64,000 nt of DNA, from positions 1,990,501 to 2,054,500 of the forward strand of contig JAIWND010000001.1 in NCBI GenBank assembly GCA_025330725.1. Reading direction: 5' to 3'. This document shows, one piece after another, positions 11,740 through 25,379 of this stretch; position 1 is the first letter of the stretch; each line of letters opens with the position of its first letter. Below the pieces are notes generated by a model. It was given only the letters and a program-made list of their open reading frames with translations, did not search any database and was not told the origin of the DNA. Origin of the DNA: Chlamydoabsidia padenii. Its lineage: Eukaryota > Mucoromycota > Mucoromycetes > Mucorales > Cunninghamellaceae. Made by a program: the position numbers and the translations under genes.

Positions 11740-12650
11740 TCATGAACTACCCTGTGTCAGTACCCAAAACCAGTACATGGATTCCAAATTTTTAAAAACT
11801 TGAGGAGCATCTCTGAAGTACATCGAACATGCTACATCAGGGTCGTATGTACTTGGATAATTATAACGTATGATTTCGGGTTTTATGTAAGATGGTCCTC
11901 CTTCAGGTAACTTTTCACCGGTTTATCCCAGGTCCACACAGAGGTTGATTAACCAGATTATGTGTTCATGGGGTCCACGGAAGTTAATCTTCCCCTTGAT
12001 CTTCACCATGTGTTGGATTCCGTTGACCTCGATAAAGTTCTTGAGGTATGAAACCATGCATCCATGTGAATTCACACACGACGTCGTTTACTTTGGTAAC
12101 TCCTCGCGATGTCGTGACACCCAGTCTCTTTTCCAAAATAGATCATATATTAAGGTCTTCATCTTCGGATTCCTCATCACCACACTCATCATCAGATTCT
12201 TCATGCCTCCCAGTCCAAGGCTTTGCATTGCGTAACTCCTTCAAGTGAATTCTGGTTTGCTCATCCGTCCGTAGGTTTTCAAGCCCAAAGGTAAATGATG
12301 AGTAGAAAGTCACAGCATATCCGGTGTTAGAATACCTAGTGTTCCAGATGATACACACCTTGCGGAGAAGGGAAGGATCTTTGGTATTAACAGCCTTGAG
12401 TATTGGGATCTGAGTACATTTCCCTAATAGAGAACAGCATCCCGGTTTGTAAAACTTGCTCCAGTACCTTACATATACCACCGTCACGAAGTAACCATCG
12501 AGGGGTGGGTTTCCTACCCACAGCTAGTAAAAAATAGGTGCCAGAAAACTCGCCGATTGTATCTAGTATTTCCGGTATCAATTCACTGATTCTGGGTGTT
12601 TTTTTGCGAGGCTTTAACAATTTTGGTATTCGACCTTGTATACTTCCTGG
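11740..12650 (-). pseudogene. Eroded protein-coding remnant, family unknown
   Basis: The minus strand carries coding-like blocks that need frame changes to join. A block at about 12650-12400 (KTPRISELIPEILDTIGEF...) is followed in another frame by DPSLLRKVCIIWNTRYSNTG... and an acidic stretch, then a stop at 12143. Further fragments follow, such as DVVCEFTWMHGF, KNFIEVNGIQHMV and YNYPSTYDPDVACSMYF, ending at 11740. No introns with canonical sites remove the breaks, and no start codon is found at the 5' end, which abuts the RPS29 promoter. I read this as a decayed gene. I do not recognise the family; the TGYAVTFYSS region and acidic tail are not diagnostic. Confidence 0.5.
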
Positions 12651-12848
12651 TTTGGCTTTTTGCTATGTTAGCATGGATATGTCTCTGATTGGCTGGACTC
12701 TCTCTCCCACTCGATTTTTTTTTTTTCTTTGGGAAACTTTTTTTTTTTTGGGTGGCTTTTTTTTTTTTTTTTTTTGCCCCTTCTTGTTTTCCCTTCCTCT
12801 TTTTTTTTTCCTTTCTCTTTCTTCTTCCTTCTACTTTAATATATCATC

Positions 12849-13215
12849 ATGGCCCACGCTAACGTTTGGAACTCTCGCCCCAAGACCTACGGTAAGGGCT
12901 CTCGTCAATGGTAAGTCATTCACGGGGAATTCTTTATCAGTAATACGCAAACCATAGATGGTCTCCTCTTACATCCACCTCAACCTCATTGACAATTCAC
13001 TTGCTAACCTACTTGCCCTCCCTTTTTAAATCTATAGCCGTGTCTGTGCTCACCAAGCTGGTTTGATCCGCAAGTACAACCTCAACATCTGCCGTCAATG
13101 CTTCCGTGAATACGCCAACGATATTGGTTTCCACAAGGTAAGATAAAAAAAAAAATGGTTGGGCTTATATAAAAAACTAATACATGATTGGATACCCTCT
13201 TTATAGTACCGTTGA
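12849..13215 (+). CDS. RPS29: 40S ribosomal protein S29 (uS14)
   Basis: Exons 12849-12910, 13038-13137 and 13207-13215 encode 56 aa ([20 protein letters not shown] then CRVCAHQ...), the exact length of eukaryotic S29. The zinc-binding cysteines are present as CRVC and CRQC. The last exon encodes only Tyr-Arg-stop. uS14 sits in the head of the small subunit near the mRNA entry region. The 130-bp T-rich/CT-rich leader is typical of ribosomal protein genes in fungi. Nearly certain. Confidence 0.97.
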
Positions 13216-13785
13216 ACTAGTCTCTGTTTACTCTTTATGGATCGTTTTTGATCCAAATAAACTTGTTTTTAAACCATTCTATTATCTTGTTTGTGTGGGT
13301 ATCTCTATTGTTGTTTGGTGGGGGTGGTTATACTAACACCTTTTGGGATAGAGTCAATGGATTGTTGGGTATGCTATTGACTTTTGGATCATATGTTAGG
13401 GAAATTGCATGATAAAATTGGGGCAAGGTACATCGGATTGTCAGTTAGCATGATTGATGGTGAAATGAAGTTTAGGTGTAATCAAACCATTTTTATTCAA
13501 CATTGTATTATAAAGACAAGATGTAAAAGATATTTTTATTGTTTTGTTATGAAGGGGAGGGGGAAGGATATATGCTAGTTGATCTTTTTTTTTTTTTTTT
13601 TTTTTGTATGGATTTGCGTGAAGAATATGTATATGTAACAACTAGATGCAGAAGAGACTGTATATAAACGACTAGTATATGGGATGGGGTAGGGGGAAGA
13701 AGTAAGAATGTACAGATATGGTCTAATGATAAACGACAAACAGGGTAAGAGAGAGAGTTCGTAAAAGTTTGCCTTGATATGGTTG
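13216..13785. other. Convergent 3' spacer
   Basis: Between the 3' ends of RPS29 and EAF1. AATAAA at 13256 suits RPS29 polyadenylation. A 20-base T run lies near 13586-13605. No gene seen. Confidence 0.55.
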
Positions 13786-16700
13786 TTACTGTTGTTGTTG
13801 AGGTGGAGGAGGGAGGGGTGATGATGATGGTGCCTGTTGCGTAGGTTGAGTTTGCTGGGTAGTATGAGGTGCAGGAGATGTTTGTTGCTGCTGCTGTTGC
13901 TGCTGTTGCTGCTGTTGAAGAGCTTGTTGTTGCTGGATAGCTTGTTGCAGTTGTGCCATTTGTTGAAATCTTTGAAGTTGCTGCTGTTGTAAAAGAGATG
14001 CTGATAGCTGTTGTTGCTGGGTTGTATGCACACCACCAGCAGCAGGCGGAACACTATTGGGATTAGAAGTCATTGGGATCCCTGGGTTTGTATTTGGTTG
14101 CTGTTGTTGTTGCTGTTGTTGTTGTTGTTGTTGTTGTTGAGCCGCCGCAACTGAATTCCTTAATTGAAGTTGAGTAAAGTACCGCTGAAGCTGTAGTTGC
14201 TGTTGAGGTCCCATTTGGTTAAGAGGAAGTCCCATCAACTGAGCCATCAATGCCAATGGATTGTTTTGCAATTGAGCTTGAGCATTCAACTGCTGTTGTT
14301 GAGAGTTCAAAGCCTGTTGCTGTTGTGGTGGTGCTTGTTGTGCATGGTGTTCGTCCTGCTGTGGTTTCGTTGCCGGTTGCTGAGCCCCAATTGGAGAAGC
14401 CATTTGCGAAACTTGCTGAGCTACAGTTTCAGCACTTGGAGCTGGTGTATGAACTACAAGACATAAATGTTAGTGTCCGATACCAACCTTTTTATTTTCA
14501 TGCATGTTCTTACCTTGTGTTGCCATTTGTGGGGCAACCGGCCTTTGTACAGGTGTTGATCCATTTGATAAATTATGACCATGAGAGGCCGCTACTTGCT
14601 GGGATTGTTGTAACTGTTGTTGTACCTGTGCTTGTGTTGCTGCAGCCATCAACGCCATCTGCTGTTGACGAATATGTTGTATTTGAGCAGGGGTATACCT
14701 ATTCAACGCCGCATTGACATTATTTTGTGCTGCTGGAATGTGTTGTTGCTGCTGTTGTTGTTGTTGTGGCACTCCATTCGTAGGCGGAAGACCCATAGGT
14801 GGACGGTTTAGAGATGCATGATTTACTGGTGATGAAGCATGTGCTTGTGCCTGAGCCGCCACTGCTGCTAACCTTTGTTGGTGTTGCTGCTGCTGTTGTT
14901 GTTGCTGCTGAGCTGCTGCGAGTAGTTGTGGATGAGGTACAGGTTGTGATGCTGGTCGAGGAACCGCCTAGGTGAAGAAGAGGGGGGGGATTAGTTTAAT
15001 ATAAGAAGATAGATTACAATCAAGCCTTGTTACTTACGTTCAAGGGATGTGCAGGAAGACCATAGTTTGCTGATAATTGTCGTTGTTCCAATAATGCTTG
15101 AGCCATCTGTCGATCCCTTTGGAATTTCATCATAGTCAAATCCATAGCAGTCGGAAGTCGTTGCCCTGCCGAGCCAAACCCATGTGTTTCGACAGTACTC
15201 CTTGGTGGTAAGGTAGTGTCTATTTATGAGAGTAAAACCCATTAGTATCATCAATAAATTCACTTGGATTTCCCCCCCCCCACCTTTTTTTTTTAAAAAA
15301 AAAAAGAAGAAAACTTACTCGTTGGTTTTTGTGCTTCTTCTCTTTTCTTTTGAGTTTTCTTGATGGCTTCGAAAATGTTGTATTGTCGATGGCGTTTGCT
15401 AGTGGAATCAAGTCGTACCAAAGCAGGTCTCCGGATATGGTCCTTCTTCATATGAGTCACATACACTATCAGATAGAAAGATTAGCATTAGTTTTTTTTT
15501 TTTTTTTTTGAGTTACATGTTGATAATAAACTTACTCGAGTTGACTTGACCAGTCAAGGAGGTCAGATTGTTTTGGCGCCAACGTTCATGACATTCCCAA
15601 GGTGTTCGTCGTAATCCTGATATAGCCAATCGATCCGCATTCAAGGTGTCACAAATCAAATCCCAATTAAAGGAATATTGAAGAATCAGTCTGATCAAGC
15701 ACACATCATCCTCTTCAGACCATGTATTAGAAGGATGAGTATGACTGGTTGGTGGAATCGGCGGTTGGACGGCAGGTGTATCCCGATGTTTTCTTGGTGC
15801 GAATAGAGCTATAAAGAAAGAAGAAGCAATTTAGACATATCCCCAAATAAATGTACATGTTAAACTTACGTGAGACCAATGGAGTGGGATCATACCGACC
15901 GAGTTGTGGCAGTGTCTTGACCTTCTTTTCCTTGTTGTAAGAGTATGGAGATATGATAGGTTCACCATCAATAGCACGCTTGTTTTGATTGTTGGTGTGA
16001 GAGGAATCCGATACCAGTTTGATTTTTCGAGATATAAGGCCGGACAATGGTACAATATGGTTGTATTCGATTTCATCAAAGTAAGGATCGTCATAGTCTG
16101 GATTAGGTGGCGCATAAAGTAGTAAGTCAGGGAAGAGAGCATGGGCATCATAATCACCAAAATCTTGTAGAGGAAGTGTAATCAAAGGCATGTCAGGGTC
16201 CAAGTCACGGATCAAAGCACGATATTCTTCGATAAGGGATGCAGAGAGACAAGGTGTGGCGAATTGGTCTTCAGTATCAGCGCCATCTTCCTCCATAAAA
16301 GTTGTTGAAGATGTTTGTTGTCCAGAATGTTGTGGTTGTGATTGTTCGTCAGATCCATGTGTTACCGTAGTTGTTTCAGTGGGCTTATCCACATCCATGT
16401 TCTCCTTCTTGACAAGATCCGGTGATTCCTTTATACTTTGTTCGTTGTCGCTTGTGTCCATCATTGTCGCCTGATCACCAGTGTTTGACGAAGGAGTGGA
16501 GGCAAGAGGTATTTTGGACTAGTAAGGGATACACAAATGTTAGCATACATTATTCTTGTACAATCATTAACAGTACCTTTACACAAACTGTAGACTTGTC
16601 TTCCACCCAATGCCATTCCATGACAGCACGAGATATCATATAAGCCATTGCCTTTTTCCATTTCCGTTCTTCTTTAAAGTCAGTATACATCCATTTCTAA

Positions 16701-18082
16701 ACGTATTATCAAGAGTTAGTTCACATAACATTTTACTTTTTCCCACTTACCATTTCATCCAAAACAGAGTCCCAATGTGTTTTTGAACGTGGTAAAGAGC
16801 GGTGTCGTTTCAGTTGACGGAATCCCCACATATTTTTGCCCTTGAGATCTTCGATTTTTTGGATAATCTTGACGGTTTTTGCTTCATCATGAGCAAGCTA
16901 TATCAGATTCAAATGATTAAGGAAAAAATTAGTATCCATATCTTTTTTACTTTTTATGTACCTACCTTCCAGTCCTGAGTCGATAGTGTTTTGTTGGCTG
17001 TTTGTAAAGCTTTATGTAATGGTTGAGCTTTTGCCTTGAGATGCCAAGCATATAAATCCATCCCCTGTACACGATCATGACCCAATTCCTTTGTTAACTT
17101 GATGCCATTGTATGTTTGAGGTTGCCCGACTTTCCATTCGTCACGTGGTTGTGTGATCCGGATACGTTGTGGTTGCTTTGGTTTCGGTGACTGGACAAGG
17201 ATTGATGTTGTTGTTGATTGACTGGATTTGATTTCTTTAGATGATGATGATGATGCTGATGATGATGATGATACCGATGATGTTCCAAAGTCTTTTTGCT
17301 ACAAAAAAAAAACAATAATAAAAGATTACTTTGTGATTTTAGAATGGTGACTATATTATATCCACTTACGTCAAGCCTCGATAAGATTTCGTCGATGCTT
17401 TTAGGGCGCACAGCACCACTAACCCCACGAGTGACCATACGAGCTGGAGGAGGAAGGTTTCGTTTGATTGATTTCTTTTCAGTGGTTTTGTTGGGATCTG
17501 GAGAATGATTTTCGTTTGAAGGTGATGCTGATGGTGAGTCCTCCATTACTGTGTCTTCGTTGCCGACCATGTATTCGCTACTATTTACATGATAAAGAAT
17601 TAGTCTTCAATTTCCCCTCTTCCTCCTACATCAAGGATTATTTCCTTACCTTAATTTGTGTTTATCGAGGAAGGATTTCAGTTTATTATCGTCTAATGTT
17701 GTAAGATCCATATTTGCCCAAAATGTTGCCCAGATGTTTTCATTGTCCTCGTCTGTATTGCCACCTTCTTGTTCTTGTTCACCCATCCCAACCAAAACAA
17801 ACAATTCTCGAAGAAGATCCTGTCGTCTTGATAAGATATTCCTATCAATAGTAAAGAGAATGAGAGAGAGAGAGAGAGGTTAGTTTATAACGAATTGATT
17901 GATGAGTGTTCGTTTTACCTGATTTCATCATGCTTCGATTCGATGGCTAAGGAGCGGGATTCTTCCGTTTGATTCTATTAATAAAACCAAAATTGAGGTT
18001 TCCATATAGCAATTTATGTTGCGAGTAAGCTTACCTTCAAGTTTTGAGGAGGGTTGGGCTGTATAGATTCTGGAGTAGACAT
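13786..18082 (-). CDS. EAF1: NuA4 scaffold EAF1/VID21 (HSA + SANT, polyQ tail)
   Basis: Thirteen exons: 18035-18082, 17919-17974, 17650-17841, 17370-17580, 16966-17298, 16751-16897, 16577-16696, 15870-16518, 15536-15808, 15319-15465, 15038-15219, 14514-14967, 13786-14453. They splice to about 1,159 aa with frame kept throughout. Residues ~230-355 form an HSA helical domain (TKELGHDRVQGMDLYAWHLK, KIIQKIEDLKGKNMWGF, DEMKWMYTDFKEERKWKKAM). Residues ~612-670 form a SANT/Myb domain (NTWSEEDDVCLIRLILQYSF, RTPWECHERW). The C-terminal ~350 residues are glutamine/alanine/proline-rich with long polyQ. This order (HSA, then SANT, then Q-rich tail) is that of Eaf1/Vid21, which assembles the NuA4 acetyltransferase in the nucleus. 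It lacks SNF2 ATPase motifs, so it is Eaf1 rather than Swr1/p400. Confidence 0.9.
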
Positions 18083-18816
18083 GTTTGTTGTTCTGTTGGA
18101 AAATGAATAACCAGCATATATGCAGCAAAAAATGTTGGGAATTCAGTTGCCTAGTTTGACAGTCGTACAAGATCGAATGTCGTGTTGTAGGTATAACGTA
18201 AAAAGTTGTTAATGTTCTTGTTGAGAGCCTATTCAATGTAACAAGAGGAAGAGAATGAGTTGGCAATTTGTGTCAGATGGATAGAAGAAGATCGTGTTTG
18301 CGTTGACTATATGTAAAAACGGTGTAAACTATTATTCGCTGATGATACTGAAAGGGAAGGGGAGAAGAGTAAAAGATGTATTATAAAAAAAAAAAATAGT
18401 TGAAGAATGGAAGAGAGGTATACAAGTTATCGATGTGGTTCTTTGTTGAATTGGTGGGCGCGGTTGTGTACGTGAGGGTGTGTCAAGGAGTGCAAGTAAA
18501 TAAAAAGGTCAACAAAAACAAACCGATCCTTCTTCCATCAATCAATCAAAAGAACATTAGAAAGAGTAATTATACTTACAAAAGAATACCAAAGTAAAAG
18601 GGATCCTCCTAGATTTTAAAGAAGAGTAAGGAAGAAAGAGAAACAACAACAAAAGAAAAAGAAAACAGGATTGCAAAATGTGACTCCGCATTTTTTTTTT
18701 TTTTTTTTTTTTGGTGTTCCCAAATCCAAATTTGGAAGCAATCAAAGGACCTAAAACATACAATGACACATGCATACAGTTTATTATAACAAATGTACTA
18801 CAAACTAAAAAAAAGA
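18083..18816. other. EAF1 upstream region / ATPase 3' spacer
   Basis: Tandem minus-strand spacer. No gene seen; short frames are A/T-rich. A 20-base T tract lies near 18692-18711. Confidence 0.5.
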
Positions 18817-21800
18817 TTAAATCAATTTGGTATAACTAGGTGGAGCATATCGTCGTCGGATAAACTTGAAAATGTAAAGAGGTAGACTACTGATGGCAGT
18901 GATCACCGCCGTTTTCAGTACAAACTGTCCTGTCAAGATAAACGCCATATCTACATCAATAAGAGTTTAGATTAGTAAACTGACTTTTTCTTCATCTATA
19001 TATTTACCAAAGTAAGTTGGAAGCAGCCACATGGAGGCGAAATAGATCATCATTGTTACTATTTCTGCGATGATCATGATTTTATGCCTATAAAATCAAA
19101 TCAAAAAAAGAAAGATGAGTATTCATTTATAACAGTTAGTTTTTCCTTACCATGTATTGATTTCCAAAGCGACCATGAGAAGTTCATTCATAATTAGTGC
19201 TGTAAAGGAGATAGATACAATATGAATGAACTCATCTTCGAAAAGCAAGATGGATAAAACCATAATCGTACCACCTATAAAAGTCATTTTTATGCATAAA
19301 CAAGTCATTTCATACGTCAAGACCACTACCTCTATTTTTTTTTGGTCCATTTACCTTGATACACACTAATGAGTAGCCATACAAAGAAAGTCTTGTATGA
19401 TAAAGACCGTCCCTTGGTGAGATCCTTGTAAAGTTCTGGGTAGAGAAGGGCAATATCTTCATTAACATCTTGATCCAAAACTAGTGAGAATACAGGCGCC
19501 ATCGTGTAAAGGGTAGCATAACTACAAATACAGATGAATTAGCCATATATCAAATATCATTGTCTTAGTTGATTATATTTACCCGACAATGAGCATGCCT
19601 TGATATAATGCAATGGGCGCAAAATAGAATATTGCTGAGAATACTGCTTGCATGACGGATATGATAAGACCACGATGAATAACAAATTGGGACAACTTTG
19701 CTGATCGCTTGTAGCTATTTCGACCATGCCATACTGTAAATTATGAGAAAATTAGTTCAGTCAGCCATATCATATGATTACTACTTACAAAGAAGTTTCG
19801 TCAGATGACTAAACTGAGTGATGGAGAAGTCTGCCGCTAATGAAGCTTGTTTTCCTTCCTTCCCTACAATACCAACACCTATTAAAAAGAGAATAACAAA
19901 AATGAGTTAGTATGCATCATCACCATTATCATTTGTATAGTAACGTACCTACGTGGGCTGCCTGAATCATACTGACATCATTACCACCGTCGCCTATACA
20001 CAAGACCCGCTTGTTGGTATACGCTCTAATCAACTTGGTTATCTCCGCCTAAAGTAATAAAAAAAAAAAAAGATCAGCGACTGTCTTGTTGAGATATGCC
20101 TGTACTTACCTTTTGTGTTGGTGAGCATCTACAGCAGACAACAACCGGCAGTCGTGTAGTCAATTCGATAAACTCCTCCTGACAACTTTCTAGACATAAC
20201 TATAAATAATATAAAACGTTAGTATTGATACCAGAGTACTCCCCTCCCCATGTTGTTATATTATGTTTGTTACCTGTAAGGATTCGCCATCGATCACAAG
20301 ACAGCTGTCTGTTTTTGACTGCAAAGCATCGATTTCATCTAGAGCATCAATGTATGACTTTACTATAAAGGAAAAGACAGAGATTAGTATAATCAAGTTA
20401 GAATCGCATCGTCACCTATCAACTTACACTTCGTCACCTGATGAATGTTCTGATTTCGAGCAACCAGTTTGGATGAGACAGCAATACATGTTGCCGTTTC
20501 AACCTTGTCACCTGTGAGCATCCAGATCTTGAGGCCGGCATTTCGCATTTGTTCCAAAGCATTCTTGACCCCATCCTGTAGTTTATCTTCCACCCCAGTA
20601 AGACCGAGCAATTCCAAATCCATTTCCAAGACAGATTCCACCACACCTTGTTTAAGCGCATTTCGATCATGTAAGGCCACCTTGGCGTCATCATATTGCA
20701 GCTTGAATTCTTCATAGGCTTCCTCAGAGAGCTTCTTTCTTGCAATCACCAGAGTACGAAGACCTTCCCGCGCCATGTTACCACATTCTTCCTCTAGCCA
20801 GTCGTTGTATTGGACAATGCGCGCCATCACTGCATCAGCACCCTTTTCGTAAAACATAATGTCCTGAGTTTGACGATCCCTAATGATGATCCCCATACGC
20901 TTTGTTTCGCTCGTGAATGGGAAGATGTCGAGAATGTCAAAGGTCAATGTTTCGCCTGTTGCAGATACATATAGTTTTATTTTGTTGATATCCCGTGCCA
21001 CCAGTGTTAATCCCATCTGTTCAGTCCATTTGACAATTGCTACTTCATCGGGGCTTGATGCTTGATAGGTAATATCGTCGTCCAGACTGACCGATGGTGT
21101 TACCTAATATAGAGAGTCAGTGAGCCAGCACCATAACATATAACCCATAGAGTATACTTACATTGTGACATAATGCTAGAGCCTGTACAATTTCACGTAC
21201 ACGAGAAGCAATGTTGCGGCGCCCTTTTCCTGCTAATCCAGACATACCTAAACATAAATTTGATTTTAGTAATCTGTCTTTAACCATTATCGCATTTATT
21301 TTTTTACCTGATTCTTGTTCGAATGAGCTGACCAAGTGGGTCTGAATTTCATCCATTGTATCTGAGCTATAAGACATCGTCCCCATGTGCAGTTTCTTGA
21401 GTTCCATATCTACACGATCGGGTCAGTTTGTTATTTATTGTCACCCATGTTTCCTTCTTTTTCTTATTTTTTTTATTCTTACCATTTTGAGTCAAAGTAC
21501 CAGTTTTGTCCGACAGCAAATATTCGATCCGACCAAGTTCTTCAGGTAGAGTGCTTGTCCTTACTATGGTGCCCTTGATGTCTTGGTCATTTTCGATTTG
21601 TCGACCGTAGACGGTTCTTCCCATATCTAGATTAACCCGCAAGCTGATAGGAATGATGGAGGAGAAGAGAATCAAGAATCGGAATACATAGATGTACCAA
21701 AGACCATGGAATCCGTTGAGTCCGACCATAATCACCGATATGCCAAGGGTCACCAAAAAGAGAATCTATAAAAAGAAGAGGGTTAATTACAATACAAAGA

Positions 21801-23278
21801 GAGAATTAGTTTATTTTTGTTTAAGCTTGCTTACTTTTGCCAACCGATTGATTTCGATGTCTATCAAGCCAACCTTTGTTTCTGGTTGATTCGTATTCAT
21901 GACAGCCCGAGTTTCGTTTCCAGTGTAGATAACAAATCCAATAGCCGATCCAGACGCCAAAACCGTATTCATCCACAATGTATTTTCACCCCCCAGAGGT
22001 TCCACTTGTTCCACGCCATTGTCTTCTTCATTATGAGTAAATGTTCCTACAAAGTTATGAATATCCTTGTGTGGTTTGTCAGCTAGTCACAGACAATGGA
22101 TACAAAAAGTAATAATTAAAAAGAGATTGAGTATATTTATTGCAACATTTTATCCCCCCCCCTCTAACTTACCATAAATAGATCCTCTGATATGGTGCAA
22201 ATCATCATCCGAGTCTAGTCGTTGTAGTGATGGTACGGCCAGACGTAATTTCCAGTCAGTTTCCCCATCCAGTTGATCAGTACGAATAAAGCATGACCCG
22301 TTTTCTTCTGATGTCCGAAGAAGAATCATATCCGCCGGTACCTACATAAAAATGTTATCACTGGATTCGGACAAAGTGTTTTCTTTGTTCGATTGATCAC
22401 TTACCCGCTGATCCTTTCGAAGCACAATCATATCTCCAACTTTGATTTTCGAGCTTGGTATAATTTGGAGTCCAGACAGTGTCATGCGTTGGTATAGTTG
22501 GGAATTGGCCTCCTTGTCACGTTTGTATCGTTGATAATCGTCGATGGCTTCTTTGCTGATTGTCACCAGTAACACAAAACAGAGGGGTCCAAAGTATGTA
22601 AAGATATAGCCTATTGAGTCAGTTTAGTGCCAATCCAGTCGGGTGAGTTTATTCATCTTACCTATTTTTAGGGCCGGGACCATTTGAGATAGTGCTACCA
22701 ACAAAAAGTAAAGATTGAAGAAGACCACAAACTAAAAGACCACATATACATTGCATTTAAACAAAGACAATTGAGTTATAACCCTTTATTTAGTAGTTTT
22801 ACTTGTTACCTGTTCAAAGAGGACGATCGGTATAAAGGTAATGATGTTGTATTTTTGATTGGTGACCGTGTTTGCCGCAAACTTGTTTTTGAATTTATCT
22901 GAAAAGAGGTAAGCGAATGGTTAGTTCAATCAAAGATCTTTTCATATCATATCTATTACCGTTTGAATGTAGGGGAATTGTTCTTGACTTGTATATTCGT
23001 CTAGACTTTAGGAATTGCCAATCGAATCGTTGTTTAGATGTCTCCCGAAGTTTGCGCCGCCTTTGTCGAAAAGATGACTCCTAATATAAAGAGAGTTTAG
23101 TATACAAGGTCAACATGGTTTTACGCTAATCAAGAAGACTTACCCCACCTAATTCTTCACCAATGAGCGGGTCTTCATCGCTGTGTATGGAATAGGGTGC
23201 ACGTATTTTGCCATCACCAGACCTACTAGAGAAGTTGATAAGACTTTGTAAGGCAATAGAGCTTGAACTTCGTGGCAT
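18817..23278 (-). CDS. NEO1: P4-type ATPase, NEO1/ATP9 class (lipid flippase)
   Basis: Many short exons from ATG 23278 to TAA 18817, with product about 1,050-1,100 aa. All P4 hallmarks are visible in order: actuator [14 protein letters not shown], phosphorylation site [12 protein letters not shown], nucleotide-binding KRMGIIIRD and MFYEKGAD, hinge [14 protein letters not shown], and [16 protein letters not shown]. The last ~250 residues hold six membrane helices ending [13 protein letters not shown]. The wording of these blocks, especially [20 protein letters not shown] and [20 protein letters not shown], is that of Neo1/ATP9A-B rather than Drs2 or Dnf. This class works without a Cdc50 subunit and acts in Golgi/endosome membranes on aminophospholipid asymmetry (family knowledge). 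A GAAATCCCGC element lies ~100 bp upstream of the start. Confidence 0.92.
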
Positions 23279-23854
23279 CGACGTCCAGAATAAAGAGTGG
23301 AAGTATAGGGAAGAAGAAAAAAAAGTGAAACTTTTGAGCTTTTTTTTTTAAAAAATCACGACGCCTTAACATTTGAAATCCCGCTTTGAATGCCAAGTGG
23401 GCTGTCATGCGAGAAGGAGCATCCTATGCTCATGGTTGAACAAGTGGAATGACATCAATAGTTGATATAATACTGTATATAACACAATACCGTTTTCTGG
23501 AAACAAGATATTTGAATCGACGAAATCCTTTTATTCCATACTTTTTCCTAGGGTGTGTACACATCATAGTAGAATGGAAGCTTTTGCTTCATACAACATG
23601 AACAATGCACCAGTACTAATATAGAGTTACATTATAAATTGATTTTTGCAGTAAATTTATATATAATGACATCGTCCTGATTGCCAATGTGTAAAAGAAT
23701 AAAAGAAATGTGAAGGCATCGATATTCAACCCCCGCTGATCATTGTTGCATGAAAAACTTCTTTTCACAGCAATGTAGTCCATGCCATCCCCAAGCTACA
23801 ATAAGTGTAAAGTAACACAAATTCATTTATGAGAGCAATTTTAAGAAGATAAGC

Positions 23855-23891
<37 letters not shown>

Positions 23892-24031
23892 GATGACAGC
23901 AGTAAAACGAGGGGATCGGGGTTGACATTACATAATATAATACAGTATAGATATTAAAAGTGGTAAAGTATATTGAATCCAACAAGTTTATTGTAGTTAA
24001 AACAAATATAAGCTATAGTAAACTAATTTTA
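23279..24031. other. NEO1 promoter side and ureG 3' spacer
   Basis: Upstream of NEO1 there is a GAAATCCCGC element at 23375-23384 flanked by TTTGAA on one side and TTTGAA on the other. The rest is AT-rich; no gene seen. Confidence 0.5.
23857..23890. repeat. (TA)n microsatellite
   Basis: About 17 uninterrupted TA units in the spacer between NEO1 and ureG. Confidence 0.95.
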
Positions 24032-25283
24032 TTATTCTTTGGCAGCACCACTGGCTCGCCATTCCCCAATAATAAGACTGATGATTTCATCCATGCCAAC
24101 ACCATTCTTGACTTGGGCAAAGACAGTCGGTCCATTTCCACTATACACAAAAGAAAATGAGTGATGTGCCTGTTTAAATTCATTTTTTTTTCTTACCGCA
24201 TCTTGTTTGCATCCCGTTCCATCACACTGAGATCAGCACCAACAATATCGGCCAAATCAGTTTTGTTGATGACAAGCAAATCGCTTTGAGTAATACCAGG
24301 CCCTATAAACAGATATATATTAGTTTAGTTTAGTTTATGGCTACAGTAGTAACTTACCTCCTTTTCGAGGCACCTTGTCACCACCAGCAACATCAATTAC
24401 ATAGATGATAAAATCAGCTATATAGAAGACCACATTAGTATAAAGTTAGTGATGTACACCTTTAGTTTTCTTGTTACCTAATTCACGACTAAGACGTTGA
24501 AGAAGTAAGGTTAGTTGTCAGACCCAGCAAGGTTGTACAAACCCCTATATTCAAACATGGCAAAATACATACCTATAATTAGCAGCAAGGTTATCCCCAC
24601 CTGACTCAATCAAGAGTAATTGAGTGTCAAATTTCGCATGGAGGATTTCAAGAGCGTTCATATTGGCAGATACATCTTCACTATATGAATACAAAAAGAA
24701 GAAAGATTAATGGTAGGTACGGAGGAGGAGTGAGTACAGGTGATAATTTACCGAATAGCCTATAAACATATACAAACAATGAGTCGAGTTGGCGATACAT
24801 TTATATTTGTGTGGAGATGCAAGAAAAAGACTTACAGCGTGAGGACAGCCACCTGTTTCAATAGCAGCGATTCGTTCTTCAGGTAACGCCTTGTTTCGCA
24901 CCAAGAATTCAGTGTCTTCTTTAGTAAAAATATCGTTGGTCACAGCCGCAATAGAGTACTTTTCCCGAAGTCGTTGACACAGTGCCAACATGAGTGCCGT
25001 TTTACCAGAACCTACAGGTCTATTCAAATATCAAAAAAGTGAGACTATGCTATGCCCCCTCTTTATTTTCCACTTACCCTCCAATCCCCACTGTGAATGC
25101 ACGTTCAGACCAGTCCCGGTTTTTATATTCTGCTTTAGGACGTTCTTCATACAGCCCTGGATGGTCGAGATCTTCATGGGTGTGGCCGTGTCCATGAGTA
25201 GGGTCATGAGAATGACTATGGCCACCATGGTCAAGTTCATGAGTATTTGATTGAATTTTATCTTCGAATCGGCAATTCGACAT
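24032..25283 (-). CDS. ureG: Urease accessory GTPase UreG
   Basis: Several exons from ATG 25283 to TAA 24032. The N-terminal ~45 residues are a His-rich metal-binding extension ([24 protein letters not shown]). The GTPase core follows: P-loop [12 protein letters not shown] split by an intron, [13 protein letters not shown], the nickel-site motif [54 protein letters not shown] and the guanine-specificity motif VINKTDL. The C-terminus reads [12 protein letters not shown]. UreG hydrolyses GTP to deliver Ni2+ to apo-urease together with UreD/UreF. It is divergently paired with the urease gene, as its job predicts, and has the shared CAAATCCCG element about 95 bp upstream. His-rich UreG N-termini are also known in plant and some bacterial UreG. 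Confidence 0.95.
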
Positions 25284-25379
25284 GACAAGAAGTAAAATCG
25301 TGAAGAGGGTGAAGGTAAAAGAAAAGAAAAAGAAAAAGAAAGTGGGAAAGAGGCATTTCAGAACTTTGAAGGAAAATGT

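Noticed and set aside
13575..14054. 159-codon minus-strand frame rich in Ser/Asn
   Set aside because: Shadow of the EAF1 polyQ exon in another frame.
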